In this document: piece by piece, positions 1 through 8,785 of the stretch | How the letters are laid out: every line of letters starts with the position of its first letter | Numbering within the stretch: position 1 is the first letter of the stretch | Origin: a virus | IMG/VR virus record: IMGVR_UViG_3300028925_006087 | Location: 1-22,128 of that record | Strand: one strand, 5' to 3' | Length of the DNA stretch: 22,128 nucleotides | Notes under the pieces: model-generated | Databases searched by the model: none | What the model saw: the letters and a program-made list of their open reading frames with translations, nothing else | What the model was told of the DNA's origin: nothing | Translations under genes and position numbers: made by a program

Positions 1-772
1 CTACAACATTAGCCAAAGAAGCAGCTACCGCAGCGAACACTGGGACTGAACCTGCTCCTTGCGATTTAAGAAAATGCCCGGACGTTCCAGCCGCTACCGT
101 TGTCGCTGCTGCGTCAGCACCCCATGTGATTAGTTGCCCGTCTGTTCCTGCTGCAAGGTCAGCTACATCTACATTACTTAGGCTGTTCCCTGTAGCGTTT
201 GCATCAAAAGTCTTATTGGTTAAAGAATCAGTAGAACTTGCCGTGATACCAACATCCGTCCCAACATTTAACAACTGGAATCGAGTGCCGTCATAAGCGA
301 TCTCAAACATCGTACTAGCAGGAATATCCCCAGCCGCTAATGCTGTAGTCCCTTTCTTTGTTATTGCCTTCGCGCCCAAGCTATTTAGGTTGATAGTCGT
401 TGCTCCAGTATTTGCCCCGGCTGCCATCTTTATTCTAAAAGTTTGCCCAGCCGCATAAGCCGTTATGGCTGGAGCCATTGTTGCCACAATCGTGTTAGTC
501 CCTGACCCAGTAGCATATTGAGATCCACTATTTTGCGATTGACCCAATGTTGTAGAATCAGTGTTTACGGTTCCGACAGCTAAAGCCGTGATTTTAGTCG
601 AGCCAGCATTCTGATTCCCCGTCCAAGTCTTTTTCCCTGAGACTTCAAGCGAAGCTGATATCTCCGTTGCGATATCGTTTAGCTCAGAATTGATCTGAGT
701 CTCTTGGATAACTGTATTAAACGCATAATCTGATTGCGTCCTTGAATATGTACCTGATCCATTTCTTGCCAT
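1..772 (-). CDS. Tail fibre / receptor-binding-like protein, truncated at the left window edge
   Basis: An open frame starts at ATG 772 and runs off the left edge after 257 readable residues. The ATG lies 4 bases past the upstream stop codon, and a GGGAG ribosome site sits inside the end of the upstream gene. The N-terminus (MARNGSGTYSRT, then a QINSELNDIATEIS stretch) is the usual start of a podovirus fibre or spike protein that anchors to the virion. After about residue 45 the chain is rich in Gly, Ala, Thr and Asn in repetitive beta-type segments such as TINLNSLGAKAI and SLTNKTFDANATGNSLSN, typical of trimeric fibres. Being last in the late operon and next to ejection genes fits adsorption to the host. 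The missing C-terminus would carry receptor specificity, so the target cannot be inferred. Whether it is a fibre or an enzymatic tailspike is open. Confidence 0.8.
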   Translation of the reverse strand, partial: MARNGSGTYSRTQSDYAFNTVIQETQINSELNDIATEISASLEVSGKKTWTGNQNAGSTKITALAVGTVNTDSTTLGQSQNSGSQYATGSGTNTIVATMAPAITAYAAGQTFRIKMAAGANTGATTINLNSLGAKAITKKGTTALAAGDIPASTMFEIAYDGTRFQLLNVGTDVGITASSTDSLTNKTFDANATGNSLSNVDVADLAAGTDGQLITWGADAAATTVAAGTSGHFLKSQGAGSVPVFAAVAASLANVV

Positions 773-776
773 TTAT

Positions 777-2840
777 TTATCTCCCTGAGTTATTTGAGCC
801 AATCCCTACGGATGCACCAGATAGCAGTCGTTGTGCTAGTTTCCCTTGACCTGCATTGCTCATCTCTTTAGCAATAACGTGTTTTTCTAATGCGCTAACA
901 TCTCGCCCTGTTAATAACTCTGATAACTTCCTCGATGTACCGGGGGAGGTCAGAGTTTTATCTTTTAATCCACCAAATATATTTAACGCACCAGCTAACC
1001 ACGACACTGGGCTACCTCTTTTTAACTGTTCATATCCTGTCATAACCTTGCTCACAGGCTTAGAAAGTTCATCTATAGTTGCCGTATTGCTACCTGTCTG
1101 TGAGCCTTGAGTTCTTTTAAATGTACTATACATCTGATTTTCATTCACAAGATCATCTATATATTTCTTGAATATATCTTTATCCCCAAAAATATGTTTG
1201 AGTCTATCTTCAATGTTTTTCTTGCCCATCAATTGTTGGGTGGCATTAGCCGTGGGGGATGAGTTCTCGACTGTTTTTTTAAGAGCCTGAACTGCACCTA
1301 CTCTAAAATTATGCAACTCATGTGGTGTCATAACTTCAAGAGTCCCAGACATCTCCTTTGAATCAATGCCCTCTCGCATAAATTTAAGACCTTTGTCCAA
1401 CGCCCTCTGGTTGCCAATATTATCCCCTGCAACCTTCCTTGCTTCCCTATAAAATCCAGTGGTGTCTGCTTCATCAAGAGCTTCTGTTAGTTCCCTACGA
1501 ATAGAATTGTATGCGTTGCTAAGTTGTGTACTTTTCCCAGTTGTTGCATTTTTAGCAGCTTCCTCAAAATCCCATAATACTTTCTTAACTTCGTTGAGAA
1601 ATTCTAGTTTGAGTCCTTCTCCAATTTTCCCCTTGCCACCACCCTCTATAAAATCCTCTGTTGCCTCTTTGCTATACTGGCTGACGTTTTTCCCCTCCAT
1701 ACGCATTCCATCACCTGCTTTTTTCATAACTTCATCCATGTTCGGTCTACGCAACAATTTGTCAACAGTGTCGTTCTTTATCACTAAATTGGCATCATTC
1801 GCTTTCTTATACAATTCACTTGCTAATTTTTGGGCTTTGTCAAACGATGATCTATCATGGTATCCAGTCCCAAATGGCATATCTTCAAGTGTTTGGTAGA
1901 CCCTATTGGTGTTACCACCAATTAAGTTATTATCAATATCCCTTGTCCCGATGTGACGATCATTAACCCAATCTAAGGCTTTCTTTTGACCACCACCCGG
2001 TCTAGCTGCTTGAGCATAGAATAAATTCTGTGGATTCACACCAAGATCAGCGATAGTTGCGTTTGGTCCTATTTTTTTCATTTTTTCCAATGCAGATTTC
2101 GGGGTAAGCCCCTCTTTTTTAAGTGCTTCTGAAATCTGTCTTGCTGCGTTGGATGTTTGCGTATTAGAACCACCCCATCCTAAAACTAAATCCTTTACTG
2201 ATTTAGCCCCTTTATTAACACCAGAAACAACTCCGGGGATTGCTCCCCCAGTAACTGCCCCAATTATAGCTGCATCCTTTCCTTTTTGTAATCGCTCTGA
2301 TAGAGATCCTTCAGACTCACCAGCAACTTGAAGCCCACTACCTGCTCCCCCTACAACAGAGCCTTTACCTATTTTCGGGAGCAACTTTTTCCCTGCCATT
2401 GCCAAGTTCCCTGCACCTCTCAACAATGGGTTCCCCACCCCAGATAAGATTGAAGTGATTAATGCCGTTGTCGGGTTTCTGTCTTTAAATTCATCTCTTA
2501 CTTGTTTGCTTGTTCTGCTATCAGGGGATGGCAACATATCAAACTTTTCTCGCCACTCATTTTCTTTTTCTTGCGCCCAATCAGCTAATCTATCCGTCTG
2601 ACCAAAAGTCATACCACTCCCAGCAGTACGAACAAACCCTTTGACATCTTCTTGCCAAGGAACTTCTCCTTGATCTGGTTGTTGTTGCTGTTGCAATTGT
2701 TGTTGTTTCTGTGGTGGTGAAGGTTGCACAATCTCTGACGATATTCCACTTTCTTCGTCCAATACTGCCTCAATCTCCTGTGGACTCATATTGTCTGGGA
2801 ATTTAATCTTTCGCCCATCCTGCATTGTAACAGTTTTCAT
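777..2840 (-). CDS. Large internal virion / DNA-ejection-type protein (687 aa)
   Basis: This long gene starts at ATG 2840 with an ATGA overlap on the upstream gene and an AGAGGTC ribosome site. The N-terminal 30 residues (DGRKIKFPDNMSPQEIEAVL) form a short module often seen at the start of large podovirus internal proteins. A Gln-rich linker (about 45-54) follows. Residues about 125-215 are rich in Gly, Ala and small hydrophobics (GVGNPLLRGAGNLAMAG, then AAIIGAVTGGAIPGVVSGV), the kind of segment that can insert in a membrane. The rest is mostly charged helix. Its place between the gp10-like connector region and the tail fibre matches the ejection proteins of P22-like phages, which leave the head with the DNA and help it cross the envelope. 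Function is inferred from position and composition; I see no enzymatic motif. Confidence 0.7.
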   Translation of the reverse strand: MKTVTMQDGRKIKFPDNMSPQEIEAVLDEESGISSEIVQPSPPQKQQQLQQQQQPDQGEVPWQEDVKGFVRTAGSGMTFGQTDRLADWAQEKENEWREKFDMLPSPDSRTSKQVRDEFKDRNPTTALITSILSGVGNPLLRGAGNLAMAGKKLLPKIGKGSVVGGAGSGLQVAGESEGSLSERLQKGKDAAIIGAVTGGAIPGVVSGVNKGAKSVKDLVLGWGGSNTQTSNAARQISEALKKEGLTPKSALEKMKKIGPNATIADLGVNPQNLFYAQAARPGGGQKKALDWVNDRHIGTRDIDNNLIGGNTNRVYQTLEDMPFGTGYHDRSSFDKAQKLASELYKKANDANLVIKNDTVDKLLRRPNMDEVMKKAGDGMRMEGKNVSQYSKEATEDFIEGGGKGKIGEGLKLEFLNEVKKVLWDFEEAAKNATTGKSTQLSNAYNSIRRELTEALDEADTTGFYREARKVAGDNIGNQRALDKGLKFMREGIDSKEMSGTLEVMTPHELHNFRVGAVQALKKTVENSSPTANATQQLMGKKNIEDRLKHIFGDKDIFKKYIDDLVNENQMYSTFKRTQGSQTGSNTATIDELSKPVSKVMTGYEQLKRGSPVSWLAGALNIFGGLKDKTLTSPGTSRKLSELLTGRDVSALEKHVIAKEMSNAGQGKLAQRLLSGASVGIGSNNSGR

Positions 2841-4447
2841 TTCTGACCTCTTTTCTCAGGAATCACCCCTTTGCCTTTCACATAAACAAAATTCTTTTCT
2901 TCGCCACTTGTCCCCGGTATCGCTGTTGGTGTCGGAGTCTCATCCATTGACTCTTTGCCATAGTTGTTCCTGATCGTGTCGATCTGGAATTTTCTTATCA
3001 TAACAGCCCTCTTGTTTACGGCTTGCAATTCCTTGAGGCGTTGAGACACATAATCCTCATCGCTGATACCGTCAATTAATTCTTTCCATATCCTCAGAGC
3101 ATCGCCCTCTGTCTGGATACCCTTGTTTAGACGCAAAGAATCGTTACGCATTTTCTCAAGGCTAGTCTTAAAAGAACTATAATTTCTACTTTGCTCATCT
3201 CCACCAAACCCTGTATAGGTTTTAGCTGCATTAAGAGGGTTGGCAAAAAAACCTAGATCAAGTTTCCCACTTGTAATCATCTCGTCCCACTTTCCCAAGT
3301 CAGCGTCAAGCCCTTTAGCAGTCCCAATTGCGTCAATGTGGTCTTCTTGCATCTTTAGGGCCGCTGTTGGTAGTGGTTTGGATTTAGTTGCTTCATCCCT
3401 AGCTTCAGTCTTTATCTGTGCTTTTTCCCTTTCCACATCTGCATCAAAGAAAGACTTTGATGCTCGCCCCCGAGTTACCGCCTGTTCCTGTGACGCTACT
3501 GATCTTAGGTTTTTATCGAATGGGACCCCATCATCAACCCACTCACCTCCGACATAGTTCTGTCTTTGAACCAGCCCATTAGCCAAGAATTTTTCTTGCG
3601 TTTTTGGAGCCGTTGATCCTATCCTTTTATCCCGATCCTCAACCGCATAGCCTCTATCTCTTGTTGCATCAGCAAGTTTCTGATCTCTAGCAGTCCCAGC
3701 CAAACGTGAAGCTGCGTCCGTTTGCATTTGGTTCATCATCAAGCCTTGCAATAACCTTTGTGCGTATGGGTTGTTTTCCAGCCCTCGCAAGTTTTGCATT
3801 GAGTAATCCAGTTGAGGCATTTTTTTGTCTAATACATTTTGTTCGCTTGCCTCTCGTTGACGCGCAATCTCTTTATCAACAAAAATGTCTCTATCGCCTT
3901 TGCCAATTGCCATCTGGTCATTGAACCTATCCCCATACTGATCAATCATGTCATTTGCATTTGCGATACTATTGTTTTCAAATTCGATACGCTTATCTCT
4001 ATCTGCTGGGTTATTATAAACAGTTCCGGGATTGTTCGCCTCCTTTATACGGTCTTCTGCCTGTGTGATTCTGTCTTGTTGCTTACCGATTCTTCTCACA
4101 TTTTCCTGTACCATCGGGCCTTCCATCAGGTTCTGGTCGTTATATTGATCCAATATAGCACCAACCTGATTGCTCCCTCTAGCCTGTTCTTCACTTATCA
4201 TAGGCTGTCTCGTGAATGAATCAGCTTCCACTTTTGTAAATGCTTCGTTAGCTGCATTCTGGTTTTTCCGATCTCGCCCTGCTAAATAACCTCCAGTTAG
4301 ACCTTGGGCTATCCTTCCCAAAGTATCAGACCAATGATAAGCTGGCCCTTTCCTAGCACTTTCTTGCATTAACAATTCAGACAGTTTCCTATCAGGTGAA
4401 ACGTATTTATCCCCTAACCTATAACTTCCTATTCCTCTTCCTCTCAT
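2837..4447 (-). CDS. Internal virion / ejection-type protein (536 aa), helical
   Basis: The start is ATG 4447, overlapping the upstream stop as ATGA with GAAGAGG as the ribosome site. Residues 31-62 (ARKGPAYHWSDTLGRIAQGL followed by TGGYLAGRDRKNQ) are a segment I recognise from internal-protein genes of many podoviruses, where a short amphipathic Gly/Ala helix precedes a long hydrophilic region. The rest is strongly charged and Gln/Arg-rich, with probable helices and coiled coils at about 100-230 and 320-420. No catalytic motif is visible. It sits directly between an S74-tailed structural protein and the 687-aa protein, so all three are probably made together as late virion parts. The likely role is DNA ejection or a core component; a tail accessory protein is possible. 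Confidence 0.65.
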   Translation of the reverse strand: MRGRGIGSYRLGDKYVSPDRKLSELLMQESARKGPAYHWSDTLGRIAQGLTGGYLAGRDRKNQNAANEAFTKVEADSFTRQPMISEEQARGSNQVGAILDQYNDQNLMEGPMVQENVRRIGKQQDRITQAEDRIKEANNPGTVYNNPADRDKRIEFENNSIANANDMIDQYGDRFNDQMAIGKGDRDIFVDKEIARQREASEQNVLDKKMPQLDYSMQNLRGLENNPYAQRLLQGLMMNQMQTDAASRLAGTARDQKLADATRDRGYAVEDRDKRIGSTAPKTQEKFLANGLVQRQNYVGGEWVDDGVPFDKNLRSVASQEQAVTRGRASKSFFDADVEREKAQIKTEARDEATKSKPLPTAALKMQEDHIDAIGTAKGLDADLGKWDEMITSGKLDLGFFANPLNAAKTYTGFGGDEQSRNYSSFKTSLEKMRNDSLRLNKGIQTEGDALRIWKELIDGISDEDYVSQRLKELQAVNKRAVMIRKFQIDTIRNNYGKESMDETPTPTAIPGTSGEEKNFVYVKGKGVIPEKRGQK

Positions 4448-4452
4448 GAGAG
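4441..4452. repeat. Perfect 12-bp palindrome over an ATGA overlap
   Basis: CTCTCATGAGAG is perfectly self-complementary and is centred on the overlap of the stop codon of the S74-tailed protein and the start codon of the 536-aa protein. In RNA the arms could pair only weakly because there is no loop. It may be chance. Confidence 0.4.
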
Positions 4453-5739
4453 TACCTCTTCATAATTGACCATATCATATCCACTAGGATGAACTATAAC
4501 TGCATGAGGTTTGATCTTCCTAACCTCATCCGACATGACCCCGATTTGTTGAGGGCCACCCCAAATGTAATTAAACATATAAACAAAAAGACCGTTAGCG
4601 AGTTGACCAATCTTTCTGATGTTTTCTTTGACCCGTCTATCTGACATATACAGCTGCGCCCCAGTACCAGCCAAAGATGCGAGAGTGCTACCCATAGACC
4701 CCTTGCCAGCACTGTCTGCTTGTCGTTGTTGGTTGTAGGCGTTGTTTGCAGCATTATAATTAGCGTAAGTCGCGCCCTGAATATCCCCTGCTTGCATCGA
4801 TTGTTGTGGCGTGTTCAGGAAAGATGGACCTTGAACCTGTGATCCAGACAACATGGCAGCCAACTCATTGAGTGGGATCTGCCTCTGTTGGACTAACTCA
4901 TTAACACCTCGATCTCTTGCGTTAGCGTCTAATCTATATTGCGCTTCTATATCTCTTAAACCTCTATCTCTTGCCTGATTGCTAAAATCAAATTGCTGAC
5001 CTATCTCGTTAGTAGCTCTCCCTCTTTGGTCAGATTGGAGTCCGTACAATTGAGACATTTGGTTTAAGGCTTGGTTGTCTGCCGCTAGGTTAAAATCATT
5101 CAATCCTCTATTGTAATCAAACATAGCATCTGAATAAGCCTTTGACCCTTGGGCAATCCCCTGTGTATCTAACCGACTTCGTAACTGATCGAGTTTTCTT
5201 TCTTGATAAGGTTGTTCCCGGTCTTGGATAGATTGTCGTACTGTTTGCCTTGTCTGTTCGTTAGCTACTGGGGCCGCACCCAAGTTATTAAAGTTTGCTG
5301 TGGGAGCTTGACCAAGAGTGCTTAAATCCGCTACTGGGGCCGCGCCTAATCCACTGAAGTCAACAGGGGCTGATAACTGGCCTGAAACTTGGTTAAGTTG
5401 TGCGTTTGCAGTCTCCCCATATTTCTCCCCTGCTTGGTTTGTTAGATCAAGTTGCCTTTGTCCTGATGGGCTAAGTGTTGAGGTAGCTGTATATTGTGGA
5501 GTATCAGCAGCAGAAGTCCCAGTTTGGTCGTAGTCTAAATTTCCGAAAGGACTCACTTGGTTTATCATGTTTAATTCTTGCGAGGCAACAGCAGCTTCTT
5601 TATTAGCAGCACCTTGTGCTCGGGCCGTAGCTACTGGGTCAGGGGCTGGGGGAGGAGAATAATAACCACCACCACCTTTCTTCTGATCCAATTTTGCAAA
5701 GAATCCTTCTAGTTGCTTAAAGTCTAAAGTTGTTATCAT
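4444..5739 (-). CDS. Virion protein with C-terminal S74-type (intramolecular chaperone-like) segment (431 aa)
   Basis: ATG 5739 directly follows the upstream TAA; GGAG in the end of the upstream gene is the ribosome site. The N-terminus is Gly/Pro-rich (GGGGYYSPPPAPDP). Residues about 110-165 contain short repeats of the type LGAAPVA/LGQAPTA. A Gln/Asn/Arg-rich helical middle follows (AQGSKAYSDAMFDYNRGLND near 196). The last 66 residues, from about 366, read SDRRVKENIRKIGQLANGL and later QIGVMSDEV and GYDMVNYEEV. This is the signature of the peptidase S74 / intramolecular chaperone family, with the Ser-Asp and Arg-x-Lys elements at the point where longer homologues self-cleave. Here the domain is a short version on a protein that is not an obvious fibre. 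A podovirus structural or ejection-related role is likely; self-cleavage is not shown. Confidence 0.7.
   Translation of the reverse strand: MITTLDFKQLEGFFAKLDQKKGGGGYYSPPPAPDPVATARAQGAANKEAAVASQELNMINQVSPFGNLDYDQTGTSAADTPQYTATSTLSPSGQRQLDLTNQAGEKYGETANAQLNQVSGQLSAPVDFSGLGAAPVADLSTLGQAPTANFNNLGAAPVANEQTRQTVRQSIQDREQPYQERKLDQLRSRLDTQGIAQGSKAYSDAMFDYNRGLNDFNLAADNQALNQMSQLYGLQSDQRGRATNEIGQQFDFSNQARDRGLRDIEAQYRLDANARDRGVNELVQQRQIPLNELAAMLSGSQVQGPSFLNTPQQSMQAGDIQGATYANYNAANNAYNQQRQADSAGKGSMGSTLASLAGTGAQLYMSDRRVKENIRKIGQLANGLFVYMFNYIWGGPQQIGVMSDEVRKIKPHAVIVHPSGYDMVNYEEVLS
5262..5350. repeat. Degenerate tandem repeat inside the S74-tailed gene
   Basis: The plus strand shows GCTACTGGGGCCGC at about 5264 and again at about 5330, with a related unit between them. 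On the coding strand these units encode LGAAPVA/LGQAPTA repeats. Three imperfect copies are visible in the protein. They look like slippage-derived linker repeats. Confidence 0.55.
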
Positions 5740-6180
5740 TTATTTATTTCTCCACATTCTTTCATAATCTGGTTTGAACATCCTTTTAATAACAGCGTGT
5801 CTTTTCTTCCCAAATTGGTGAGCCATTATACCCTCTTTAGTAAAACCGACATGATCTGTCATTTGTAATGATCTCTTATTATCCGATGGAATCGTAAGCC
5901 AACATTTAAAAACATCGACTTGGTAAAATGGATAAGCTAACAAATCTTTAATCACTTCTTTCCTCGCCCACATTGGGTTCGTCGCTGCAATGTTCAACTG
6001 TATTGTTTTATACTCTGGTTGCCATTCATTGTAAACAACCCCTGCTATTAACTTTCCTTGAGAGATAACACCTATTGCTGTTGCTTCCTTAAAACCATTA
6101 TTAACTTCTGGAATATGTCGAGACACCCAATCAGACACCTCTTCAGACTCTCCATAAAGTAATGTCGGTGAGCTCCTCAT
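5740..6180 (-). CDS. GNAT-family acetyltransferase-like protein in the tail gene cluster
   Basis: 146 residues starting at ATG 6180, overlapping the upstream stop. The layout is that of a small GNAT: an early strand (ATAIGVISQGKLIAGVVYNEW, about 33-53), a central strand (TIQLNIAATNPMWARKEVIKDLLAYPF, about 64-90, where the acetyl-CoA loop is expected), a third strand (VFKCWLTIPSDNKRSLQMTDHVGFTKEG, about 94-121) and the C-terminal HQFGKKRHAVIKRMF. The N-R-x-x-x-x and GFTKEG elements match the last GNAT motif. Such genes recur in podovirus structural operons, where the substrate is unknown. Candidates are a virion protein or a host target. There is no evidence for a specific substrate, and the acetyl-CoA loop is not a perfect match. 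Confidence 0.65.
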   Translation of the reverse strand: MRSSPTLLYGESEEVSDWVSRHIPEVNNGFKEATAIGVISQGKLIAGVVYNEWQPEYKTIQLNIAATNPMWARKEVIKDLLAYPFYQVDVFKCWLTIPSDNKRSLQMTDHVGFTKEGIMAHQFGKKRHAVIKRMFKPDYERMWRNK

Positions 6181-6524
6181 ATAATGTGCCAGTTAGCTCC
6201 ATCAGAAATAATAGTTAAAGTATCATACTGGGTGCCTAGTGTTTTCGTTGTTGCTCCATCAATTGTTTCAGATCCAGCCCCATCAATTGTGATAGTCGCA
6301 CCTGCCAATCTTTTGACAATAATTCTCTGGTCTTTGTTCCCTACAGCCGTGAACAATGTGGCCGTTCCTGTTGCCATTAAAATGACACCATCTGTCGTTA
6401 ACACTCCATAGCTCCCTGCTGGTGTTTGGATATCCCCACCAACACAATCAATCAGCACATTGATTTTTTCTTTCGCTGGTCTATCCCTAATATCTCTAGG
6501 AAACAATTTTTGGATATCAGTCAA
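6177..6524 (-). CDS. Small beta-rich virion-like protein (115 aa), TTG start
   Basis: The start is TTG 6524, forming a TTGA overlap with the stop codon of the gp10-like gene. GAGGTGG sits 6 bases upstream, and no ATG in this frame is better placed, so the TTG call is well supported. Residues about 40-115 are a run of short beta strands rich in Thr, Gly and Ile (GVLTTDGVILMATGTATLF, then IIVKRLAGATITIDGAGSE, ending TLTIISDGANWHII). The final DGANWHII-type strand is common at the ends of beta-sandwich or fibre-like phage proteins. Being sandwiched between connector and tail genes suggests a small decoration, connector or fibre-accessory subunit. I cannot name a family with certainty. Confidence 0.6.
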   Translation of the reverse strand: MTDIQKLFPRDIRDRPAKEKINVLIDCVGGDIQTPAGSYGVLTTDGVILMATGTATLFTAVGNKDQRIIVKRLAGATITIDGAGSETIDGATTKTLGTQYDTLTIISDGANWHII

Positions 6525-8077
6525 ATTTGACCACCTCGAACAAATGTGTAATTAGTAGAAACCCATGAAGGTCTTGAGATAGAAGTAGTAACCCTTACTC
6601 TTAAGGAAGCTGCTCTCCCATGACCACGGACACCCAACCACCCTTTAAAAACTTGATCTGCTTTTCCCCAAAGAGAGACACCCCATCTTGCAACGCCCCA
6701 TTGTCCTGCACTGTTAGGTAAAGGTTGAGGCTGTCCGACAGGAGCGTAAGTAGTAAAATCCACGTTTAAATCCAGAGCAGGGTTTGGATTGCCTGTACTT
6801 ATAAAAATGGGCTCGACTAATTTAAAAGCCTTTTCACTTCCTTTTGAACCAAAGTAACTGAAGGCTGCCATTGCGTCTCCAGTAATCGCTGTCCCAGCAT
6901 CTGAAGGGTATGTATCCCCATTGGCATCAACCCCATCAAATTCGTGGACTGTCCCATCCGTCTTACCAAAAAACATTTTATCACCTCGCATTCCCCAACA
7001 AAGTGCATTTAGACCTTTAAATCTACAAGGCGCACCAGTTAAGGAATTAAAAACATATTGGTGCATTTCTGTTGCACTGATTGGGATGTTAAATATTAAC
7101 ATCTGTGATTTAGGGAACACGATGGGTTGCCACCCGAATAAATCCCCATAGCTTTTAACCGCGCTATTAACAGCATCATTAATTTGTTTAGATATAGCCA
7201 CATTCTCAGAAGACGATCTATCCACAGAAAGAATGCTTGAAACGTCTTGGAACCCATTTTCTGAGATCAAAGCAAGCGAACTTCCGACCTTCGTTACGCA
7301 ACGCCTACCGACAGGCCTCCCATGTTGGAAGACACCAACCAAAGCCCATGTACTAGCACTCGATGGGTCAGTCCCTGAGTAGACAGCAATCTCTCCCTCA
7401 CTTGAATAAAATACAGCAACATCATCGGGGCCAGAACCTCCATCTCTTGTCCAGCTTCCCATTGCCATGATATAACCACCCCTTTTAAAAATACCATCAA
7501 GAGCAAATTCCAACGCTGCCCCATTTATTGTCCGGGTGCTTAAATACCAGAAAGAAAGACTATTTTTTTCACCAAAGAATATCCTTGCTTGGTGAGTAGT
7601 ACACCATATCAAATTTGCAATAGTGGGGCCTGATACCGTAGAGTTCGCCCATGCAGATCCGTTATACGTTTGGGGAGTGTCTTCACCATTACAGGCAAAG
7701 AGAAATTGTCCTCCAGCCGTACCAATTTGAGTATGTTGAAATCTGTTATTTGACCGACTTGAAACAACCGCTGCCCCTACCGACCCTGAGTCTGTAACCT
7801 CGTAAATGCTTCCGTTGTTACAAGCATATAATTCATTAACTCCCGTCAATGGTGCATATTCCATTAGAGTCTCAACATTCCCACTCATACCCGTTGCATA
7901 AGATATAGAACCACCACGGAGCGTAACGTGTTCAGTCTCAGGGAAAAAATTATCTAAGATCACTGCATTATCTGAAGGCATGGATGCTAATGCGTGCCTA
8001 GTATCCCATCCCCCCGTTGGAGCAGGTAATGTTTTAGATACGGATGAAGGTCTTGTTCTCGTGATACCAAGGGTCAT
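6521..8077 (-). CDS. Packaged-DNA stabilisation protein, P22 gp10-like (518 aa)
   Basis: ATG 8077 overlaps the upstream stop as ATGA. The N-terminus (PAPTGGWDTRHAL at about 18-30, LDNFFPE at 41-47, RGG near 54) is the pattern shared by gp10-type proteins and related podovirus connector proteins, where it docks on the neck. The rest reads as repeated beta blades with Trp, Gly and Asp turns (ELYACNNGSIYEV, FLFACNGEDTPQTYNGSAW, ALISENGFQDVS), as expected for a propeller. Length is close to the roughly 470 residues of P22 gp10. In P22 this hub closes the portal channel and supports the tail, and the gene order coat, gp4-like, gp10-like agrees. The assignment rests on pattern and order, not on an alignment. 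Confidence 0.75.
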   Translation of the reverse strand: MTLGITRTRPSSVSKTLPAPTGGWDTRHALASMPSDNAVILDNFFPETEHVTLRGGSISYATGMSGNVETLMEYAPLTGVNELYACNNGSIYEVTDSGSVGAAVVSSRSNNRFQHTQIGTAGGQFLFACNGEDTPQTYNGSAWANSTVSGPTIANLIWCTTHQARIFFGEKNSLSFWYLSTRTINGAALEFALDGIFKRGGYIMAMGSWTRDGGSGPDDVAVFYSSEGEIAVYSGTDPSSASTWALVGVFQHGRPVGRRCVTKVGSSLALISENGFQDVSSILSVDRSSSENVAISKQINDAVNSAVKSYGDLFGWQPIVFPKSQMLIFNIPISATEMHQYVFNSLTGAPCRFKGLNALCWGMRGDKMFFGKTDGTVHEFDGVDANGDTYPSDAGTAITGDAMAAFSYFGSKGSEKAFKLVEPIFISTGNPNPALDLNVDFTTYAPVGQPQPLPNSAGQWGVARWGVSLWGKADQVFKGWLGVRGHGRAASLRVRVTTSISRPSWVSTNYTFVRGGQI

Positions 8078-8772
8078 AGCGTGGTTGTCCCTCCTGTTGG
8101 TTTGCCACCAAAAATATCCCCAGCTAACAATGTTCCAGATGAAGGTTGATCGTTTTTAGCAAGCAATTTAAACATGTCTAAATATGTTTTTGCTGCCGAT
8201 ACCGCAGGGAGACCATCCCCATCAAGGTACTCGTATATTATGCCCAACGTCAAAAGTTCTGAATTAATCAATGGGATGTCAGTGTCTAAAGTGAATGCCA
8301 CTTTTGGAGTTCCTGATGCTGCGATATCTACCCACTTATTTGAGACATACTCATAAGCGTAAGCCAACCCAGCCGTAGGTGTTGGGATAACTAAAATAGA
8401 ATCTCCTCGCAATCTAAACTTTCTACTTCCTGTATTGTTGTAATCTGTGGCCTTGAGATTTTGCCATTCTTTAGGAGTGGTTGGACCCGTCATTAAAAAA
8501 GCGGCTGTCCTGTCCCAAAATGTTTCAGGGATAAAACGATCAAAATCTGCCTCCAGTATTGTTGACGTTTGTGTTTCGCTTGCGACTGAAGTAAAAGTCT
8601 TTTCTTTTGTGAGGATTTGCCAATGGAAAGACTTCATTAATGCGTTGCCAACCTTGTCAGCGTATCGGATCATTTTCAAAGTCTCAACCGCACCATTACC
8701 AATACCCGTGGCTGGTTGAGCAAGCCCGATTTCATCAGCCGCATTTTGAATTATCTTTAAAAAATTAGCCAT
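8074..8772 (-). CDS. Head-tail connector / tail accessory protein, P22 gp4-like (232 aa)
   Basis: ATG 8772 opens a frame whose start MANFLKIIQNAADEIGL and following helical region (ALMKSFHWQILTKEKTFT, about 48-65) match the family of podovirus connector proteins that bind below the portal. FDRFIPETFWDR at about 77-88 and FRLRGDSILVIPTPTAG at about 118-134 are also typical: many homologues have a Trp/Arg-rich central part and a beta strand of this kind. It is somewhat longer than the 166-residue P22 gp4. The only GGAG is 13 bases from this ATG but suits another ATG at 8782, which opens a five-codon reading frame ending across this start. Expression may therefore rely on termination and reinitiation. 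No lysozyme motif is apparent. Confidence 0.65.
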   Translation of the reverse strand: MANFLKIIQNAADEIGLAQPATGIGNGAVETLKMIRYADKVGNALMKSFHWQILTKEKTFTSVASETQTSTILEADFDRFIPETFWDRTAAFLMTGPTTPKEWQNLKATDYNNTGSRKFRLRGDSILVIPTPTAGLAYAYEYVSNKWVDIAASGTPKVAFTLDTDIPLINSELLTLGIIYEYLDGDGLPAVSAAKTYLDMFKLLAKNDQPSSGTLLAGDIFGGKPTGGTTTL

Positions 8773-8782
8773 GCTCTGCCAT
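8765..8782 (-). CDS. Possible five-codon leader ORF before the gp4-like gene
   Basis: On the coding strand GGAGATA is followed directly by ATG and the codons for MAEHG. The TAA stop overlaps the gp4-like start region (ATGGCTAA). The good ribosome site belongs to this start, not to 8772. It may be a coupling leader or chance. Confidence 0.3.
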   Translation of the reverse strand: MAEHG

Positions 8783-8785
8783 TAT

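Noticed and set aside
1459-1899. A 146-codon open frame on the plus strand inside the 687-aa gene
   Set aside because: It is a shadow: the opposite strand is a long gene with a proper start and neighbours, and this frame has no ribosome site or recognisable motif.
3839-4219. A 126-codon plus-strand frame inside the 536-aa gene
   Set aside because: Hydrophobic, Cys-rich antisense translation of a real gene; no ribosome site and no family.
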